DNA of 64,000 nt from Corynebacterium zhongnanshanii (GTDB taxonomy: Bacteria; Actinomycetota; Actinomycetes; Mycobacteriales; Mycobacteriaceae), in the NCBI RefSeq assembly GCF_014490575.1, contig NZ_CP061033.1, positions 620,001 to 684,000 of the forward strand, written 5' to 3'. Position numbers and translations under genes: made by a program. Positions 1 to 9,159 of the stretch are shown here, piece by piece. Under the pieces are notes generated by a model. The model was given only the letters and a program-made list of their open reading frames with translations, made no database searches and was not told the origin of the DNA. Positions within the stretch are counted from its first letter, which is position 1. Every line of letters begins with the position of its first letter.

Positions 1-1
1 C

Positions 2-802
2 CCCTCGCTGTTCTCCGACAGCAGGATCATCGTGATTCATGGCGTGGAGGATTGCGGTAAAGAACCCTTGGGGTTCATCACCGCAGCGATGGAGCAGCCG
101 GTACCGGGGATGGTGCTGATCATCATCCACAAGGGCACCGGCCGGAACAAGAAGATGGTGCAGACCTGGGCGGGGATGGGCGCACAGATGCACGAGGCCG
201 CGGAGCTGCGGCCCCGGGAGAAGCAGGCTTTTGTGGATCAGGAGTTCCGCAGGCATGGCACGCGGGTCTCACCCGATGTGGTCCAACTGTTGCTGGAGGT
301 GGTGGGAAGTGACCTTCGCGAGCTGGCGAGCGCTGTCAGTCAGCTCGTGGCGGATACCAATGGATCCATCGATACGGCAGCGGTGAAGCGCTACTACACA
401 GGCAAGGCAGAGGTCACGGGCTTCGACATTGCCGATTACGCCGTGGTGGGCAATGTGGCCGCAGCAGCGTCTCTGACGCGGCGTGCGCTTCAACTGGGGG
501 AAAGCCCCGTGATGATCTCCGCAGCATTAAACCGGAACGTCAGCGGTATCGCCAAGGTGGTGGGGGCAGGACGGATTGACTCGCGCCGGGACGCGTCACG
601 GTTTGGGATGGCCCCCTGGCAACTCGACCGCACCATCAAAACGGCGCGCCACTGGACCCCGGCCATGGTGGCCCGCGCGGTGCAGATCCTCGCCGAGTTG
701 GATGCCGGTGTGAAGGGCGGGAGCGCCAGCGCGGACTATGCGCTGGAACACGGTGTGATCACGCTTGCCCGTCTGGTGGCTCAGCGCGGCGGGACGCGCT
801 GA
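2..802 (+). CDS. holA: DNA polymerase III subunit delta (5'-truncated)
   Basis: Delta subunit of the clamp loader, which opens the beta clamp during replication. The reading frame is open to the window edge, and the residues before the first in-frame GTG (position 32) read PSLFSDSRIIVIHGVED, the usual delta-subunit segment before strand 'RVVVL', so the start lies upstream of the window. The middle holds the collar-domain region and a hydrophobic C-terminus ending at a TGA. The downstream gene is convergent and begins 7 nt after the stop. Next to rpsT, as in mycobacteria. The family call is from sequence pattern recognition; the N-terminal AAA+-like part is not visible. Confidence 0.93.
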   Translation, partial: PSLFSDSRIIVIHGVEDCGKEPLGFITAAMEQPVPGMVLIIIHKGTGRNKKMVQTWAGMGAQMHEAAELRPREKQAFVDQEFRRHGTRVSPDVVQLLLEVVGSDLRELASAVSQLVADTNGSIDTAAVKRYYTGKAEVTGFDIADYAVVGNVAAAASLTRRALQLGESPVMISAALNRNVSGIAKVVGAGRIDSRRDASRFGMAPWQLDRTIKTARHWTPAMVARAVQILAELDAGVKGGSASADYALEHGVITLARLVAQRGGTR

Positions 803-809
803 GCAGGGA

Positions 810-1850
810 CTAGAACTTGGAACCGAATCCGCGCCACACACCAGCGTGAATGGCCTCGTCATAACGGTTCTCGAAGGCGTACGAGCGGGTTTCTTCCCAC
901 GTGTCCACGCCACCGTCGAGGTGTGCCCCGAGCATCGCGCCCGTCAGGGAGCCGCGCGTATTGCGGTTACCGGACCAGTTCACCGCCACATGCAGGAAGT
1001 CGTGCGGTGCGTACTGATCGCGGTGATCCAGATACAACTGGGACAGCAGCAGGGACGTGACGGTGCACGAACCGGCGTCCCATCCTCGGCCGAGGATCTG
1101 CGTGAACTTCCGGCTGGAACGGTAAAGCTCCTCGAAGTCGCCCTTCTCCAGGAACGGTGTGAGGTATTTGCGGCATTCCTTGGCGCGCTCAACCAACTCG
1201 ATGAGTGGCACGTCGGGGCCCGTGAGGTCACGGATGAGTGCCTCGTTCAGGTCCTTCAGAATGTCGGACTTTTCCTCGGAGGTGAGCAGCTCGTCGGCGT
1301 CGAAGAAGGCATCACCAGCAAGGCCGGACGCCGTTTCCAGCAGGTCACAATCGGATTCGGTGAGCAGGGCAGCGGCGGCCACCGCAGCTGAGGCGCGCGA
1401 TACGCCGGAGTCGTGGGTCAGCATGGCCTGCAATACGGACCAGCCCACGCCTTCATTCACAGGGGCCAGCAGTGCGCTGGCTGCCACGCGCATCACTGCT
1501 CCGGAACCGCCGGAGTGGGTGGCGGCATCCCACCAGTGATCGATGCCGACTTCTTCCAGGCGCTCCAGGGACTCGGTGTTGGATGCGCCGGGGAAGCGGT
1601 CGTAGTCCGGGTCGCGGTGGTAGGCCACGAAGTGCGTGCCGATGGTTTCCATACCCGCTTGGCGCTCGAGCTTGTCTTCGTCGATTGTGCGCATCGCGGC
1701 GGCCAGAGCCAAGGTCATCTGCGTGTCATCGCTGATGATGAGTTTTTCTGGCAGTGGGGTGGATTCGGGCTGGGGAGGCAGTTGGTAGGGGTATCCCCAC
1801 GCATCGCCCAACGCGGTACCGAACAGGGCGGAGCGGAAACGAGCCTTCAT
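810..1850 (-). CDS. ADP-ribosylglycohydrolase family protein, C-terminal metal motif altered
   Basis: 346 residues. The N-terminal GTALGDAWG and the S-D-D-T motif at residues 40-43 followed by QMTLAL are typical of the ARH/DraG fold, which removes ADP-ribose from proteins or small molecules using two Mg ions. A central SGGSGAVMR segment also fits. The C-terminal motif, normally G-G-D-x-D-T before a GALLGA helix, here reads SGNRNTRGS (about 293-301) followed by LTGAMLGA, so both metal-binding aspartates appear to be asparagines. Activity may be changed or lost. The ATG start has AGGAGAG about 9 nt upstream. It is downstream of rpsT on the same strand but separated from it by a terminator, so probably transcribed independently. 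Confidence 0.85.
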   Translation of the reverse strand: MKARFRSALFGTALGDAWGYPYQLPPQPESTPLPEKLIISDDTQMTLALAAAMRTIDEDKLERQAGMETIGTHFVAYHRDPDYDRFPGASNTESLERLEEVGIDHWWDAATHSGGSGAVMRVAASALLAPVNEGVGWSVLQAMLTHDSGVSRASAAVAAAALLTESDCDLLETASGLAGDAFFDADELLTSEEKSDILKDLNEALIRDLTGPDVPLIELVERAKECRKYLTPFLEKGDFEELYRSSRKFTQILGRGWDAGSCTVTSLLLSQLYLDHRDQYAPHDFLHVAVNWSGNRNTRGSLTGAMLGAHLDGGVDTWEETRSYAFENRYDEAIHAGVWRGFGSKF

Positions 1851-1921
1851 GGGAAACTAACTCTCCTGAAAAAGTGGTGATGAGTGCGTTGTGATCGAGT
1901 GTGTACTGTGTTCGTGGAATA

Positions 1922-1961
1922 GAGAAAACCCGCACCACAAGAGGAATCTATAGGTGCGGGT
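1922..1961 (-). terminator. Rho-independent terminator of rpsT
   Basis: A perfect 9-bp inverted repeat (ACCCGCACC at 1928-1936 and GGTGCGGGT at 1953-1961) with a 16-nt loop. On the minus strand it is followed by TTTTCTC, about 40 nt after the rpsT stop codon. Confidence 0.85.
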
Positions 1962-2000
1962 ATCCAAGCATAGCGAAAATGCTGAGCGTGTGGCTCCAGC

Positions 2001-2264
2001 TTAGGCCATCTTGTTGAAGCGCTGAGCCATACCGGACTTCTTGTTCGCCGCGTTGTTGCGGTGAATGGTGCCCTTGGTCACAGCCTTGTCGTACAGACGG
2101 GATGCAACACGGAGCTGAGCTTCTGCAGCGGCCTTATCGCCAGACTCAACGGCCTCGTTGAACTTGCGGGTTTCGGTGCGCAGGCGGGAACGGATGGCCT
2201 GGTTACGCTGACGAGCGATCTCGTTGGTGAGAACGCGCTTCTTCTGCTGCTTGATGTTTGCCAT
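2001..2264 (-). CDS. rpsT: 30S ribosomal protein S20
   Basis: 87 residues, the usual S20 length. It begins MANIKQQKKRVLTNE, is rich in lysine, arginine and alanine, and is predicted to form the three-helix bundle that binds 16S rRNA in the small subunit. The ATG is preceded on the minus strand by GAAAGAGGTAAGCC, giving AGAGG about 7 nt upstream. Monocistronic: its own terminator follows at 1922-1961. The neighbour order holA-rpsT is conserved in actinobacteria. Confidence 0.98.
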   Translation of the reverse strand: MANIKQQKKRVLTNEIARQRNQAIRSRLRTETRKFNEAVESGDKAAAEAQLRVASRLYDKAVTKGTIHRNNAANKKSGMAQRFNKMA

Positions 2265-2433
2265 GGGTGGCTTACCTCTTTCAGTTGAAACAAAGATTCA
2301 CGTGGGGTTTCGCGGCTCACGGGATTGCGTGTGAAGCGGTCTCTAACACCCTGCCCAAGGTCCTGCAGGATGCGGCTTCAGACTCCCACGTACAGAGCGT
2401 TGAAGTGTGAACTTTAGACACTTTAGCAGCATC

Positions 2434-3069
2434 CTACTTCCAGCCATAATCTTCCCTGAGGCGCGCCGCGATGCGCTCAAAGCGGCGCTCTGGCATGCGC
2501 GTGCCCCGTCGAAGAATAAAAGTTTCTGGAATCAGAAGCGTTTTGTCCACGCGGATCCAGCTCTCTGGGGTGGAGTCGTTCCACGGTCCGCTGCCGATGG
2601 GCAGCCAGTTGTGCTCGTTGGCGTGCTGGGAATGAGAGGAGATCAGCAGCCCCAGCAACGTGTGGTTGTTGCGGCCGATAAGCAGCACCGCCCGCTGTTC
2701 GTGAGCGGAGACCTTATCGAAACGAAGGTTGGCCCACACCACCTCACCCGGCTCGGCCTGGCCGTCCATATCGGGCGCGTAGATGATGGTCCGCGCGAGC
2801 TCTCGCGTGGGGCGCTTCAGTGTGACGTCAAGGTGCTGGAGGTGCGCCAGCGGCTCCTTGGACAGCCCGAGCTGTGCCTCGAGGCCCTGCAATCCTTCGT
2901 CGAGTTTGGAACGGTGACGGAAGTGCTTGTTGACGAAGCACGCCAGCCAGTTCTTCACGCCACCCGGGGAGCGTTTGTCTTCCTCGGAACCTGGCGTGGC
3001 ATGCGTGGTGGACTCGAAGTGTCCGTCCGTGTGGTGTGGATGTTGTGGCTCATCCATGGGATCGTGCAT
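2434..3069 (-). CDS. PemK/MazF-fold protein with N-terminal extension
   Basis: From the ATG at 3069 the protein is 211 residues; in-frame ATGs at 3090 and 3081 are alternatives. I prefer 3069 because a TAATGT -10 element sits 8 nt before it. The C-terminal ~100 residues start with GEVVWANLRF, then EQRAVLLIGRN and LGLLISS, the strand pattern of the PemK/MazF (SH3-like) endoribonuclease family. About 105 polar residues precede this domain, far longer than a typical MazF (~110-120 in total). There is no small antitoxin-like gene next to it, and it lies between rpsT and lepA, as does the mycobacterial relative. Function is not established; an RNA-binding or ribosome-linked role is only inference from context. 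Confidence 0.7.
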   Translation of the reverse strand: MHDPMDEPQHPHHTDGHFESTTHATPGSEEDKRSPGGVKNWLACFVNKHFRHRSKLDEGLQGLEAQLGLSKEPLAHLQHLDVTLKRPTRELARTIIYAPDMDGQAEPGEVVWANLRFDKVSAHEQRAVLLIGRNNHTLLGLLISSHSQHANEHNWLPIGSGPWNDSTPESWIRVDKTLLIPETFILRRGTRMPERRFERIAARLREDYGWK

Positions 3070-3077
3070 AGCCCTAA

Positions 3078-3083
3078 ACATTA
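3078..3083 (-). promoter_or_regulatory. Candidate -10 element, PemK-like gene
   Basis: TAATGT on the minus strand, 8 nt before the ATG at 3069. No convincing -35 was seen. Supports a leaderless or near-leaderless start. Confidence 0.4.
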
Positions 3084-3215
3084 CTCCCATTGTGGGCGGT
3101 GCGTTGCCTTATGTCCTTTTGTCCTAGGTCTAGTAGGGTAAGCGGGGACAAGCGCGGCGATGCGACGCGTGTCGATTAGTTAGTGTTGAAACATCTCTCG
3201 AGAAGGACCACGGCA

Positions 3216-5072
3216 ATGGCTGCGAAGCAGAGCAATTACGCAACGGACACGTTCACTGACCCGTCGCGTATCCGAAATTTCTGCATTATCGCCCACATCG
3301 ATCATGGCAAGTCCACCCTTGCCGATCGCATTTTGCAGTTGTCCGAGGTGGTGGATGCCCGCGAGATGCGCGACCAGTATCTCGACAACATGGACATCGA
3401 GCGCGAACGCGGCATCACCATCAAGGCTCAGAATGTGCGCCTTCCCTGGGTACCGCGCTCCGGTGCCCATGAGGGCGAGCAGCTGGTGATGCACCTGATC
3501 GATACGCCGGGACACGTGGACTTCACCTACGAGGTCTCCCGCGCCCTGGAGGCCTGCGAAGGCTGTATCTTGCTGGTGGATGCCGCCCAGGGCATTGAGG
3601 CGCAGACTCTGGCGAACCTGTACCTGGCCATGGAAAACGACTTGGAGATCATCCCTGTTCTGAACAAGATTGATCTTCCCGCCGCGGACCCTGAGAAATA
3701 CGCGATGGAAATTGCGCACATCATCGGATGCGAACCCGAGGATGTCCTGCGCGTCTCCGGCAAGACTGGCCAGGGCGTGCCCGAGTTGCTGGATAGGGTT
3801 GCTGAGCTTGTTCCGCCGCCATCGTCTGATTGTGGTGCCGACGCCCCGGCGCGCGCAATGATTTTCGACTCGGTCTATGACACCTACCGAGGTGTGGTGA
3901 CCTACATCCGCATGATTGACGGCAAGCTCAACCCGCGTCAGAAGGTGGTCATGATGTCCACGGGTGCGACCCATGAGCTGCTGGAGGTGGGGATTGTGTC
4001 TCCCACGATGCAGAAGTGCGATGGCCTGGGCCCGGGCGAGGTGGGCTACCTGATCACGGGTGTGAAGAACGTCCGTGAGACGAAGGTGGGCGACACCGTG
4101 ACGTGGGCGAACAAGGGAGCCGAGGAACCACTGAAGGGCTACCAGGATCCGAAGCCGATGGTGTATTCGGGATTGTTCCCCATCTCCCAGGCGGATTTCC
4201 CCGACCTGCGTGATGCACTGGAGAAGCTGCAACTCAACGACGCGTCCTTGACCTATGAGCCGGAGACCTCTGTGGCGCTGGGCTTCGGTTTCCGCTGCGG
4301 CTTCCTGGGACTGTTGCACATGGAGATCACCCGCGACCGCCTGGAGCGGGAGTTCGGCCTGGATCTGATTTCCACAGCTCCGTCGGTGACGTACCGGGTG
4401 GTGGCCGAAGACGGTTCGGAGACGTTCGTGCACAACCCGTCGGACTGGCCAGGAGGCAAGCTGCGTGAGGTGTACGAGCCGATCGTGAAGATGACGATCA
4501 TCGTGCCCGAAGAGTTCGTGGGTTCCACGATGGAGCTATGCCAGTCCAAGCGCGGCCAGATGGGCGGCATGGACTATCTGTCGGAAGACCGCGTGGAGTT
4601 GCGCTACACCATGCCGCTGGGTGAGATCATCTTCGACTTCTTTGACATGCTGAAGTCCCGCACGAAGGGCTACGCCTCCTTGAACTATGAGGAGGCCGGT
4701 GAACAGCAGGCGGACCTGGTGAAGGTGGACATTCTGCTCAATGGCGATCCGGTGGATGCCTTCTCCGCGATTGTCCACCGCGATTCCGCGCAGTGGTATG
4801 GAAACAAGATGACGAAGAAGCTGAAGGAGCTTATCCCTCGCCAGCAGTTTGAGGTTCCCGTTCAGGCTGCGATTGGAACCAAGGTCATTGCCCGTGAGAA
4901 CATCCGCGCCATGCGCAAGGATGTGCTGGCTAAGTGCTACGGTGGCGACATTTCGCGTAAGCGCAAGCTGCTGGAGAAGCAGAAGGCCGGTAAGAAGCGC
5001 ATGAAGTCCATCGGTTCGGTGTCCGTCCCTCAGGAAGCATTCGTGGCCGCCTTGTCCACGGACTCCAACTAG
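3216..5072 (+). CDS. lepA: Elongation factor 4 (LepA), ribosome back-translocase GTPase
   Basis: 618 residues from the ATG at 3216, chosen over an upstream in-frame GTG at 3183 because GAGAAGG lies 9 nt before it. The G1 loop AHIDHGKST is at residues 26-34; the [10 protein letters not shown] switch, DTPGH, and NKID follow. EF-G-like domains and the LepA-specific C-terminal domain ([15 protein letters not shown]) complete a normal-length protein. It remodels stalled ribosomes and assists 30S assembly. The stop codon overlaps by 4 nt the stop of the convergent dehydrogenase gene, both using the CTAG palindrome at 5069-5072. Confidence 0.98.
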   Translation: MAAKQSNYATDTFTDPSRIRNFCIIAHIDHGKSTLADRILQLSEVVDAREMRDQYLDNMDIERERGITIKAQNVRLPWVPRSGAHEGEQLVMHLIDTPGHVDFTYEVSRALEACEGCILLVDAAQGIEAQTLANLYLAMENDLEIIPVLNKIDLPAADPEKYAMEIAHIIGCEPEDVLRVSGKTGQGVPELLDRVAELVPPPSSDCGADAPARAMIFDSVYDTYRGVVTYIRMIDGKLNPRQKVVMMSTGATHELLEVGIVSPTMQKCDGLGPGEVGYLITGVKNVRETKVGDTVTWANKGAEEPLKGYQDPKPMVYSGLFPISQADFPDLRDALEKLQLNDASLTYEPETSVALGFGFRCGFLGLLHMEITRDRLEREFGLDLISTAPSVTYRVVAEDGSETFVHNPSDWPGGKLREVYEPIVKMTIIVPEEFVGSTMELCQSKRGQMGGMDYLSEDRVELRYTMPLGEIIFDFFDMLKSRTKGYASLNYEEAGEQQADLVKVDILLNGDPVDAFSAIVHRDSAQWYGNKMTKKLKELIPRQQFEVPVQAAIGTKVIARENIRAMRKDVLAKCYGGDISRKRKLLEKQKAGKKRMKSIGSVSVPQEAFVAALSTDSN

Positions 5073-6058
5073 GAAATCTTAATCAGTACTTTTCCTTGTA
5101 CGTGGCCTTCTTCTACGGCAGCGAAGGCCTCGGCGGCCTGGTCAAAGCTGTAGACCTTGGACACCCGTGGCGTGAACTCGTTGGCGCCCAGGAGGGACAC
5201 TAATTCGCTAAAGACCTCGGTGGTGCGCCGGCGCGTGACCCCGGAGCCGCCGTATTCCTCGGCGGTCGCAGAATCGGCCAGGGAGCGCAACACTACACCG
5301 GAGCCAGGAGCGCAGAGATTCTCCGCAGTAGTGCGGAGAATCTCGCCACCCACCAGATCAATGATCGCGTCCACGCGAGGGCTGGGCAGACCGCTGACCG
5401 TGGTGTGTAGAGTGTCCAGCCAGTCGTTCTGGTTTGTGGAGACCTGCTGTGCACCAAAGCCCTGAACGAAGGCGCGCTTAGAAGCCGACGACGTCGCACC
5501 GATCACCTTCATACCCTGATGCCGGGCAAGCTGGATGGCGTGCGTACCCACACCTCCACCGGCCCCCAGGATCAACAGTGTTTTATCCCTCAGGTTGGTG
5601 GAAGCGCCTTCGTTCGTGCGGACCTCGTCTGCGATGCTCTGCAACGTGTCCCACGCAGTGCCTGCCGCGACCGGGATGCAGGTGGCAAGTTCGCCGGGAA
5701 CCCCATCAGGGATGCGCGCGGTCTGATCCGCATCCAGCAGCACCGCTGTATCACTGGCGGCTCCCGTGCCCGCCAGGGTTCCGCCGAACACCCAGTCACC
5801 GGGGTGAATCGTCTGAGCGAGGGCATGGTGAGGATCGACGGCGATCACCACACCGGTAGCTTCTCTGCCCATGGCCATGGGAAAGTTCACGGGAAAGGCA
5901 CCCTGGCGCTGGCCAGAGCGCACCTTGATGTCCGCAGGATTTACACCCACGTATTTCGGCCGAATCAGCACGCTTCCCGGCTGGAGGGTTGGCTCCTCCA
6001 CGTCAAGAAAGGTGCTGACGTCCTGTGATCCAAATTCCTGAAAACCAAAGATGCGCAT
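5069..6058 (-). CDS. Zinc-less medium-chain dehydrogenase/quinone oxidoreductase-like protein
   Basis: 329 residues from the ATG at 6058. Upstream in-frame GTG at 6088 is possible, but a TACTGT -10 element 7 nt before 6058 favours the shorter form. The N-terminal GroES-like domain includes [12 protein letters not shown]; the Rossmann fold has [17 protein letters not shown], the AXXGXXG nucleotide-binding type typical of NADPH-dependent quinone oxidoreductases. Neither the structural Zn cysteines nor the catalytic Cys-His pair is visible. The substrate is unknown. It converges on lepA with overlapping stops. Confidence 0.85.
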   Translation of the reverse strand: MRIFGFQEFGSQDVSTFLDVEEPTLQPGSVLIRPKYVGVNPADIKVRSGQRQGAFPVNFPMAMGREATGVVIAVDPHHALAQTIHPGDWVFGGTLAGTGAASDTAVLLDADQTARIPDGVPGELATCIPVAAGTAWDTLQSIADEVRTNEGASTNLRDKTLLILGAGGGVGTHAIQLARHQGMKVIGATSSASKRAFVQGFGAQQVSTNQNDWLDTLHTTVSGLPSPRVDAIIDLVGGEILRTTAENLCAPGSGVVLRSLADSATAEEYGGSGVTRRRTTEVFSELVSLLGANEFTPRVSKVYSFDQAAEAFAAVEEGHVQGKVLIKIS

Positions 6059-6065
6059 GCCCTCT

Positions 6066-6071
6066 ACAGTA
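6066..6071 (-). promoter_or_regulatory. Candidate -10 element, dehydrogenase gene
   Basis: TACTGT on the minus strand, 7 nt before the ATG at 6058; suggests a leaderless transcript. Confidence 0.4.
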
Positions 6072-6173
6072 GCGCGGCAGGCTAACACACTGGATGCTTC
6101 ACTGTTGCACTGATGCGTGAGCGTTCGGCACGGAGATGAAGCACTGAGATGAAAATGGCAGCGCAGCCGGTGA

Positions 6174-6929
6174 TTAAAACGGCGGCGGGGGTGGTGCGGT
6201 CAGGGACCTGCGGCGCCGATGCACACGAGTCTGCCCCAGATCCATCATCTCCCCGGTTTTATACCCCTTCGTGAATGCATGCGGATCCACCTGCGATTGC
6301 GAGCGGAATCTCGATGTCTTCAGGAAAGGAAAATGCTCCTGCGCCAGGAGATCTGCGGCACGGGCATCATCGAGGAGAACCAGATCGCCCGACTGCCCAT
6401 CGCGGCCATAGTCCGCCGTGTGCTGCGCCTCAATGTCGTAGAGCCGGCTGTGAATTTTCTCAATGAACCCCAACATCCACGAGCGCTTCGCCCGGCGAGT
6501 GTGCACCGCATCGGCCCATAATTGATCGCCGTGGTTTTTGGCGCCAGCGATCATCTGGGGATTCAAAATATCGAACAAAATGGTGACCCGATCAATGTGA
6601 TGGGGAAGTCCAAATAGTACCGCGCGCTTCACCGTGCGCTTGTTGTATTGGTGATAACGCACCGTGCGGCAATGCAGAATGCTTGCGATGGATAGCAAGA
6701 GTCGAAATTGCAGATCACTGTAGGAACCGGTGAAGTTAATATCTTTACGGATTGCTTGGCGCTCATTACCTTTGTCCAGCTGGCTGGCTTCCACCCCGTA
6801 TTTCGCCATCAGCTCGAATGCTTTTGCCTCGAAGACGTCCCCCTCTGGAGTGCCCTGACGATCCTGCGCTTGACGCAGCAGTTTCGCCACTTTATCCCGG
6901 ATGGACCCCTGATCGTTCAGTGTGGTCAT
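6174..6929 (-). CDS. DUF2786 domain protein
   Basis: 251 residues from the ATG at 6929, which has AAGGGGGAG 5 nt upstream; 43 residues of upstream open frame are discarded. The N-terminus, IRDKVAKLLRQAQDR followed by EAKAFELMAKYG, is the DUF2786 signature. A middle region rich in basic and aromatic residues follows, and the C-terminus ends RRRRSLTAPPPPPF, a basic patch plus a proline run. DUF2786 proteins have no assigned biochemical role; some occur in phage or mobile contexts. It is divergent from the serine-hydrolase genes across a 279-nt gap with no other gene visible. Confidence 0.75.
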   Translation of the reverse strand: MTTLNDQGSIRDKVAKLLRQAQDRQGTPEGDVFEAKAFELMAKYGVEASQLDKGNERQAIRKDINFTGSYSDLQFRLLLSIASILHCRTVRYHQYNKRTVKRAVLFGLPHHIDRVTILFDILNPQMIAGAKNHGDQLWADAVHTRRAKRSWMLGFIEKIHSRLYDIEAQHTADYGRDGQSGDLVLLDDARAADLLAQEHFPFLKTSRFRSQSQVDPHAFTKGYKTGEMMDLGQTRVHRRRRSLTAPPPPPF

Positions 6930-7208
6930 ATGCTCCCCCTTAAAAATGTTGTGTCCTGCAAGAAGGCGTGTGCGCACTGTATCACGCACGTGTGACAGTG
7001 CCTGGTGGTCACTGCACCCCACACAGTACAGACGGGGCGTGTGGGGGCGGTTTATCAACAGAAAATGTGGCTGTGGAAAAATGGAACTGTGCAGGTCACA
7101 GGGGTGTATGGCGGGCCCTGTATATTAAATGCACAAGCTCACACCAGGCCCCTGTGTAGCCGGTGTGGCACGAAGCAAGAAGCGCACAGCAACAATCAAG
7201 GAAACACT

Positions 7209-8129
7209 ATGGTGAGAACGTGTGGCCGCATCACGCCGCAGCGCGCAGCGTCCTGCGCGCTGCTGATCTTGGGTATGAGCGTGGCCGCATGCTCGGCAGA
7301 GCACGCTCCTGCTGAGGTGACGTCCTCCGCGGCGACAGCTGCAGGATCGGGGACGGCCCAGGCGTCCTCGTCGGAGTCTTCTGTACAGAAGGAGGCTTCG
7401 GGGGAGAGAGGTTCGGCGTCGGTTCATAAGAAGGGGGAGGGGCAGAAACAGAAACAAGATAAGGATAAAAATACGGACACGGAAATCACAGGCATGGACG
7501 AACGCACGTCGATGGCAGTGGTGACTGATCAGGGAGTGGCGGCGACGGATAACGCGCGAGAGGCACGTCCAGGCCTGTCTGTTATTAAGCTCTATATCGC
7601 CGATTATGCGCTGCGCGATGGCGCGAGTAGTCCTGAGGAGTTTCAGAAAAATGCTGAGCTGGCGAAGAGGATGATCAGCGGGTCGGATGATTTCGCGGCG
7701 GATATTCTCTACAACAAATACCCCTATTCCATTGACCAGGTGGCGTCCGAATATAAATTAGCCAACACGTATTCCAACGGGACGTGGGGAGGGGCGTACA
7801 CCAGTGCCTATGATGTGGCGCAGTATCTCCACGAGGTCAAGAAAAAGCGTCCGCAATCCCTGATTCTTCAGTGGATGCACAGCCCTCTGGAGATTGCCGT
7901 GGACGGCACCAAGCAGCAATGGGGCACGGCGCGTTTGGCGGGGGCAGAGGGGACCAAGTGGGGGTGGTCGGACTCTGGGCGGAAGATTGTGGCGTCTGCA
8001 ACGCTGGGTGGCACCTACACTGCCGCTGCCTTTACGTGGGGGAGTGCGGACGATCAGAATAACGATATTAATGATCTGATTTCTCAGATAAACGGTCCAG
8101 TAGATAAGATTGTGTCAAAGTTTCGCTGA
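7209..8129 (+). CDS. Lipoprotein serine hydrolase (class A beta-lactamase/PBP-like fold), first of a tandem pair
   Basis: 306 residues from the ATG at 7209 (AAGGAAA 6 nt upstream). The signal peptide ends in a lipobox SVAAC with the cysteine at residue 28, followed by a long Ser/Ala/Lys/Gln linker to about residue 95. The catalytic domain has S-V-I-K at 124-127 (the SxxK nucleophile), a GSDD segment where class A enzymes have SDN, and GTKWGWSD where they have K-T/S-G. It is about 40-45% similar by eye to the next gene, so likely a tandem duplication. Probably lipid-anchored outside the membrane. Whether it hydrolyses beta-lactams or trims peptidoglycan, or is only a structural relative, cannot be told from sequence. 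Confidence 0.8.
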   Translation: MVRTCGRITPQRAASCALLILGMSVAACSAEHAPAEVTSSAATAAGSGTAQASSSESSVQKEASGERGSASVHKKGEGQKQKQDKDKNTDTEITGMDERTSMAVVTDQGVAATDNAREARPGLSVIKLYIADYALRDGASSPEEFQKNAELAKRMISGSDDFAADILYNKYPYSIDQVASEYKLANTYSNGTWGGAYTSAYDVAQYLHEVKKKRPQSLILQWMHSPLEIAVDGTKQQWGTARLAGAEGTKWGWSDSGRKIVASATLGGTYTAAAFTWGSADDQNNDINDLISQINGPVDKIVSKFR

Positions 8130-8154
8130 GAGTTTCACAGAGAGCAGAATCTTC

Positions 8155-9126
8155 ATGGGACGTCATTCACTACCTCGTACACACACCGCAGCATCCAAGG
8201 CCGCACGCCGCGCCACCAGCATCGCCGTGGCGCTGGCTACCCTGACCGCCGGAACGGCCGTGGCTGGCACCGCCAACGCACAGGATCTGGGATCGCTGAG
8301 CTCCGCGCCGGGGCTTCCACCACTGCCGGTTCTGCCAGAAGCGCAGACGAAGACGGTTCATATTCCCGGTGTTGGTCCCCTGGATGTCACCATTCCCGCG
8401 GGAGTGCCCGTCCCTGAGTACCTCATCGCCCCCAACATCATCCCCGGATACCCCGGCATCAAGGTGACGGATAAGGGTGCTCCTCAGGGGGCGCATGCTC
8501 CGTCGCCAATTCGGGGCAACCAAACCATCCAGGGCGTGAACCCTCGCACCACCATGGCAATCGTGACGGACCAGGGCATCGCCGCCACGCCGAACGCCTA
8601 CGAAGCCCGCCCGGCTCTGTCCATCATCAAGCTCCTGCTGGTGGACTACGCGCTCCACCGCGGAGATGGATCGCCGCAAGACCGTGCCCTGTCCGAGCGT
8701 GCCATCCGTGCATCCGACGACGCCGCAGCAACCGCCCTGTTTAGGAAGTACCCCGGCGGAATCGACCAGATTGCCCGCGCACATGGCATGAGTGCCACGC
8801 GCACCAACGGCTTCTGGGGCAACGCAACGACCAGCGCCGTGGATATCGCCCGCTACCTGGACACCATCAAGCGCATGGACCCGAACTCGCCTGTGCTGCA
8901 GTGGATGCGTGAGGCATACCCCGTCGCAGCCGATGGCACCCGCCAGAATTGGGGAACGCGTGCCCTGCCACGCGTTCAGGGCACCAAGTGGGGCTGGTCG
9001 GATATGGGACCGAACACCGTGGCTAGTGCAAGCTTTGCGGATAACTACACCGCCGCAGCCTTCACGTGGGGCGGAGCACAGGAGCAGAACGCCGACGTTC
9101 CGATCGCCATTGGTTATGTAGGCTAA
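8155..9126 (+). CDS. Secreted serine hydrolase (beta-lactamase/PBP-like fold), second of a tandem pair
   Basis: 323 residues from the ATG at 8155, 25 nt after the previous stop. It has an N-terminal Sec-type signal with RR at 18-19, a hydrophobic core and a TANAQ cleavage region near residue 42, then a proline-rich stretch of about 85 residues with a repeated 'IPGxxPLDVTIPAGVPVP' style. The catalytic domain has SIIK at 156-159, ASDD, and GTKWGWSD, the same unusual motif set as its neighbour, but no lipobox, so this copy is free or wall-associated. The ribosome binding site is weak (AGAGCAG), which suits translational coupling. Likely co-transcribed with both flanking genes. Confidence 0.8.
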   Translation: MGRHSLPRTHTAASKAARRATSIAVALATLTAGTAVAGTANAQDLGSLSSAPGLPPLPVLPEAQTKTVHIPGVGPLDVTIPAGVPVPEYLIAPNIIPGYPGIKVTDKGAPQGAHAPSPIRGNQTIQGVNPRTTMAIVTDQGIAATPNAYEARPALSIIKLLLVDYALHRGDGSPQDRALSERAIRASDDAAATALFRKYPGGIDQIARAHGMSATRTNGFWGNATTSAVDIARYLDTIKRMDPNSPVLQWMREAYPVAADGTRQNWGTRALPRVQGTKWGWSDMGPNTVASASFADNYTAAAFTWGGAQEQNADVPIAIGYVG

Positions 9127-9159
9127 AGCAACTGCCTGGCCTCCGGAGCATAAGGCATA

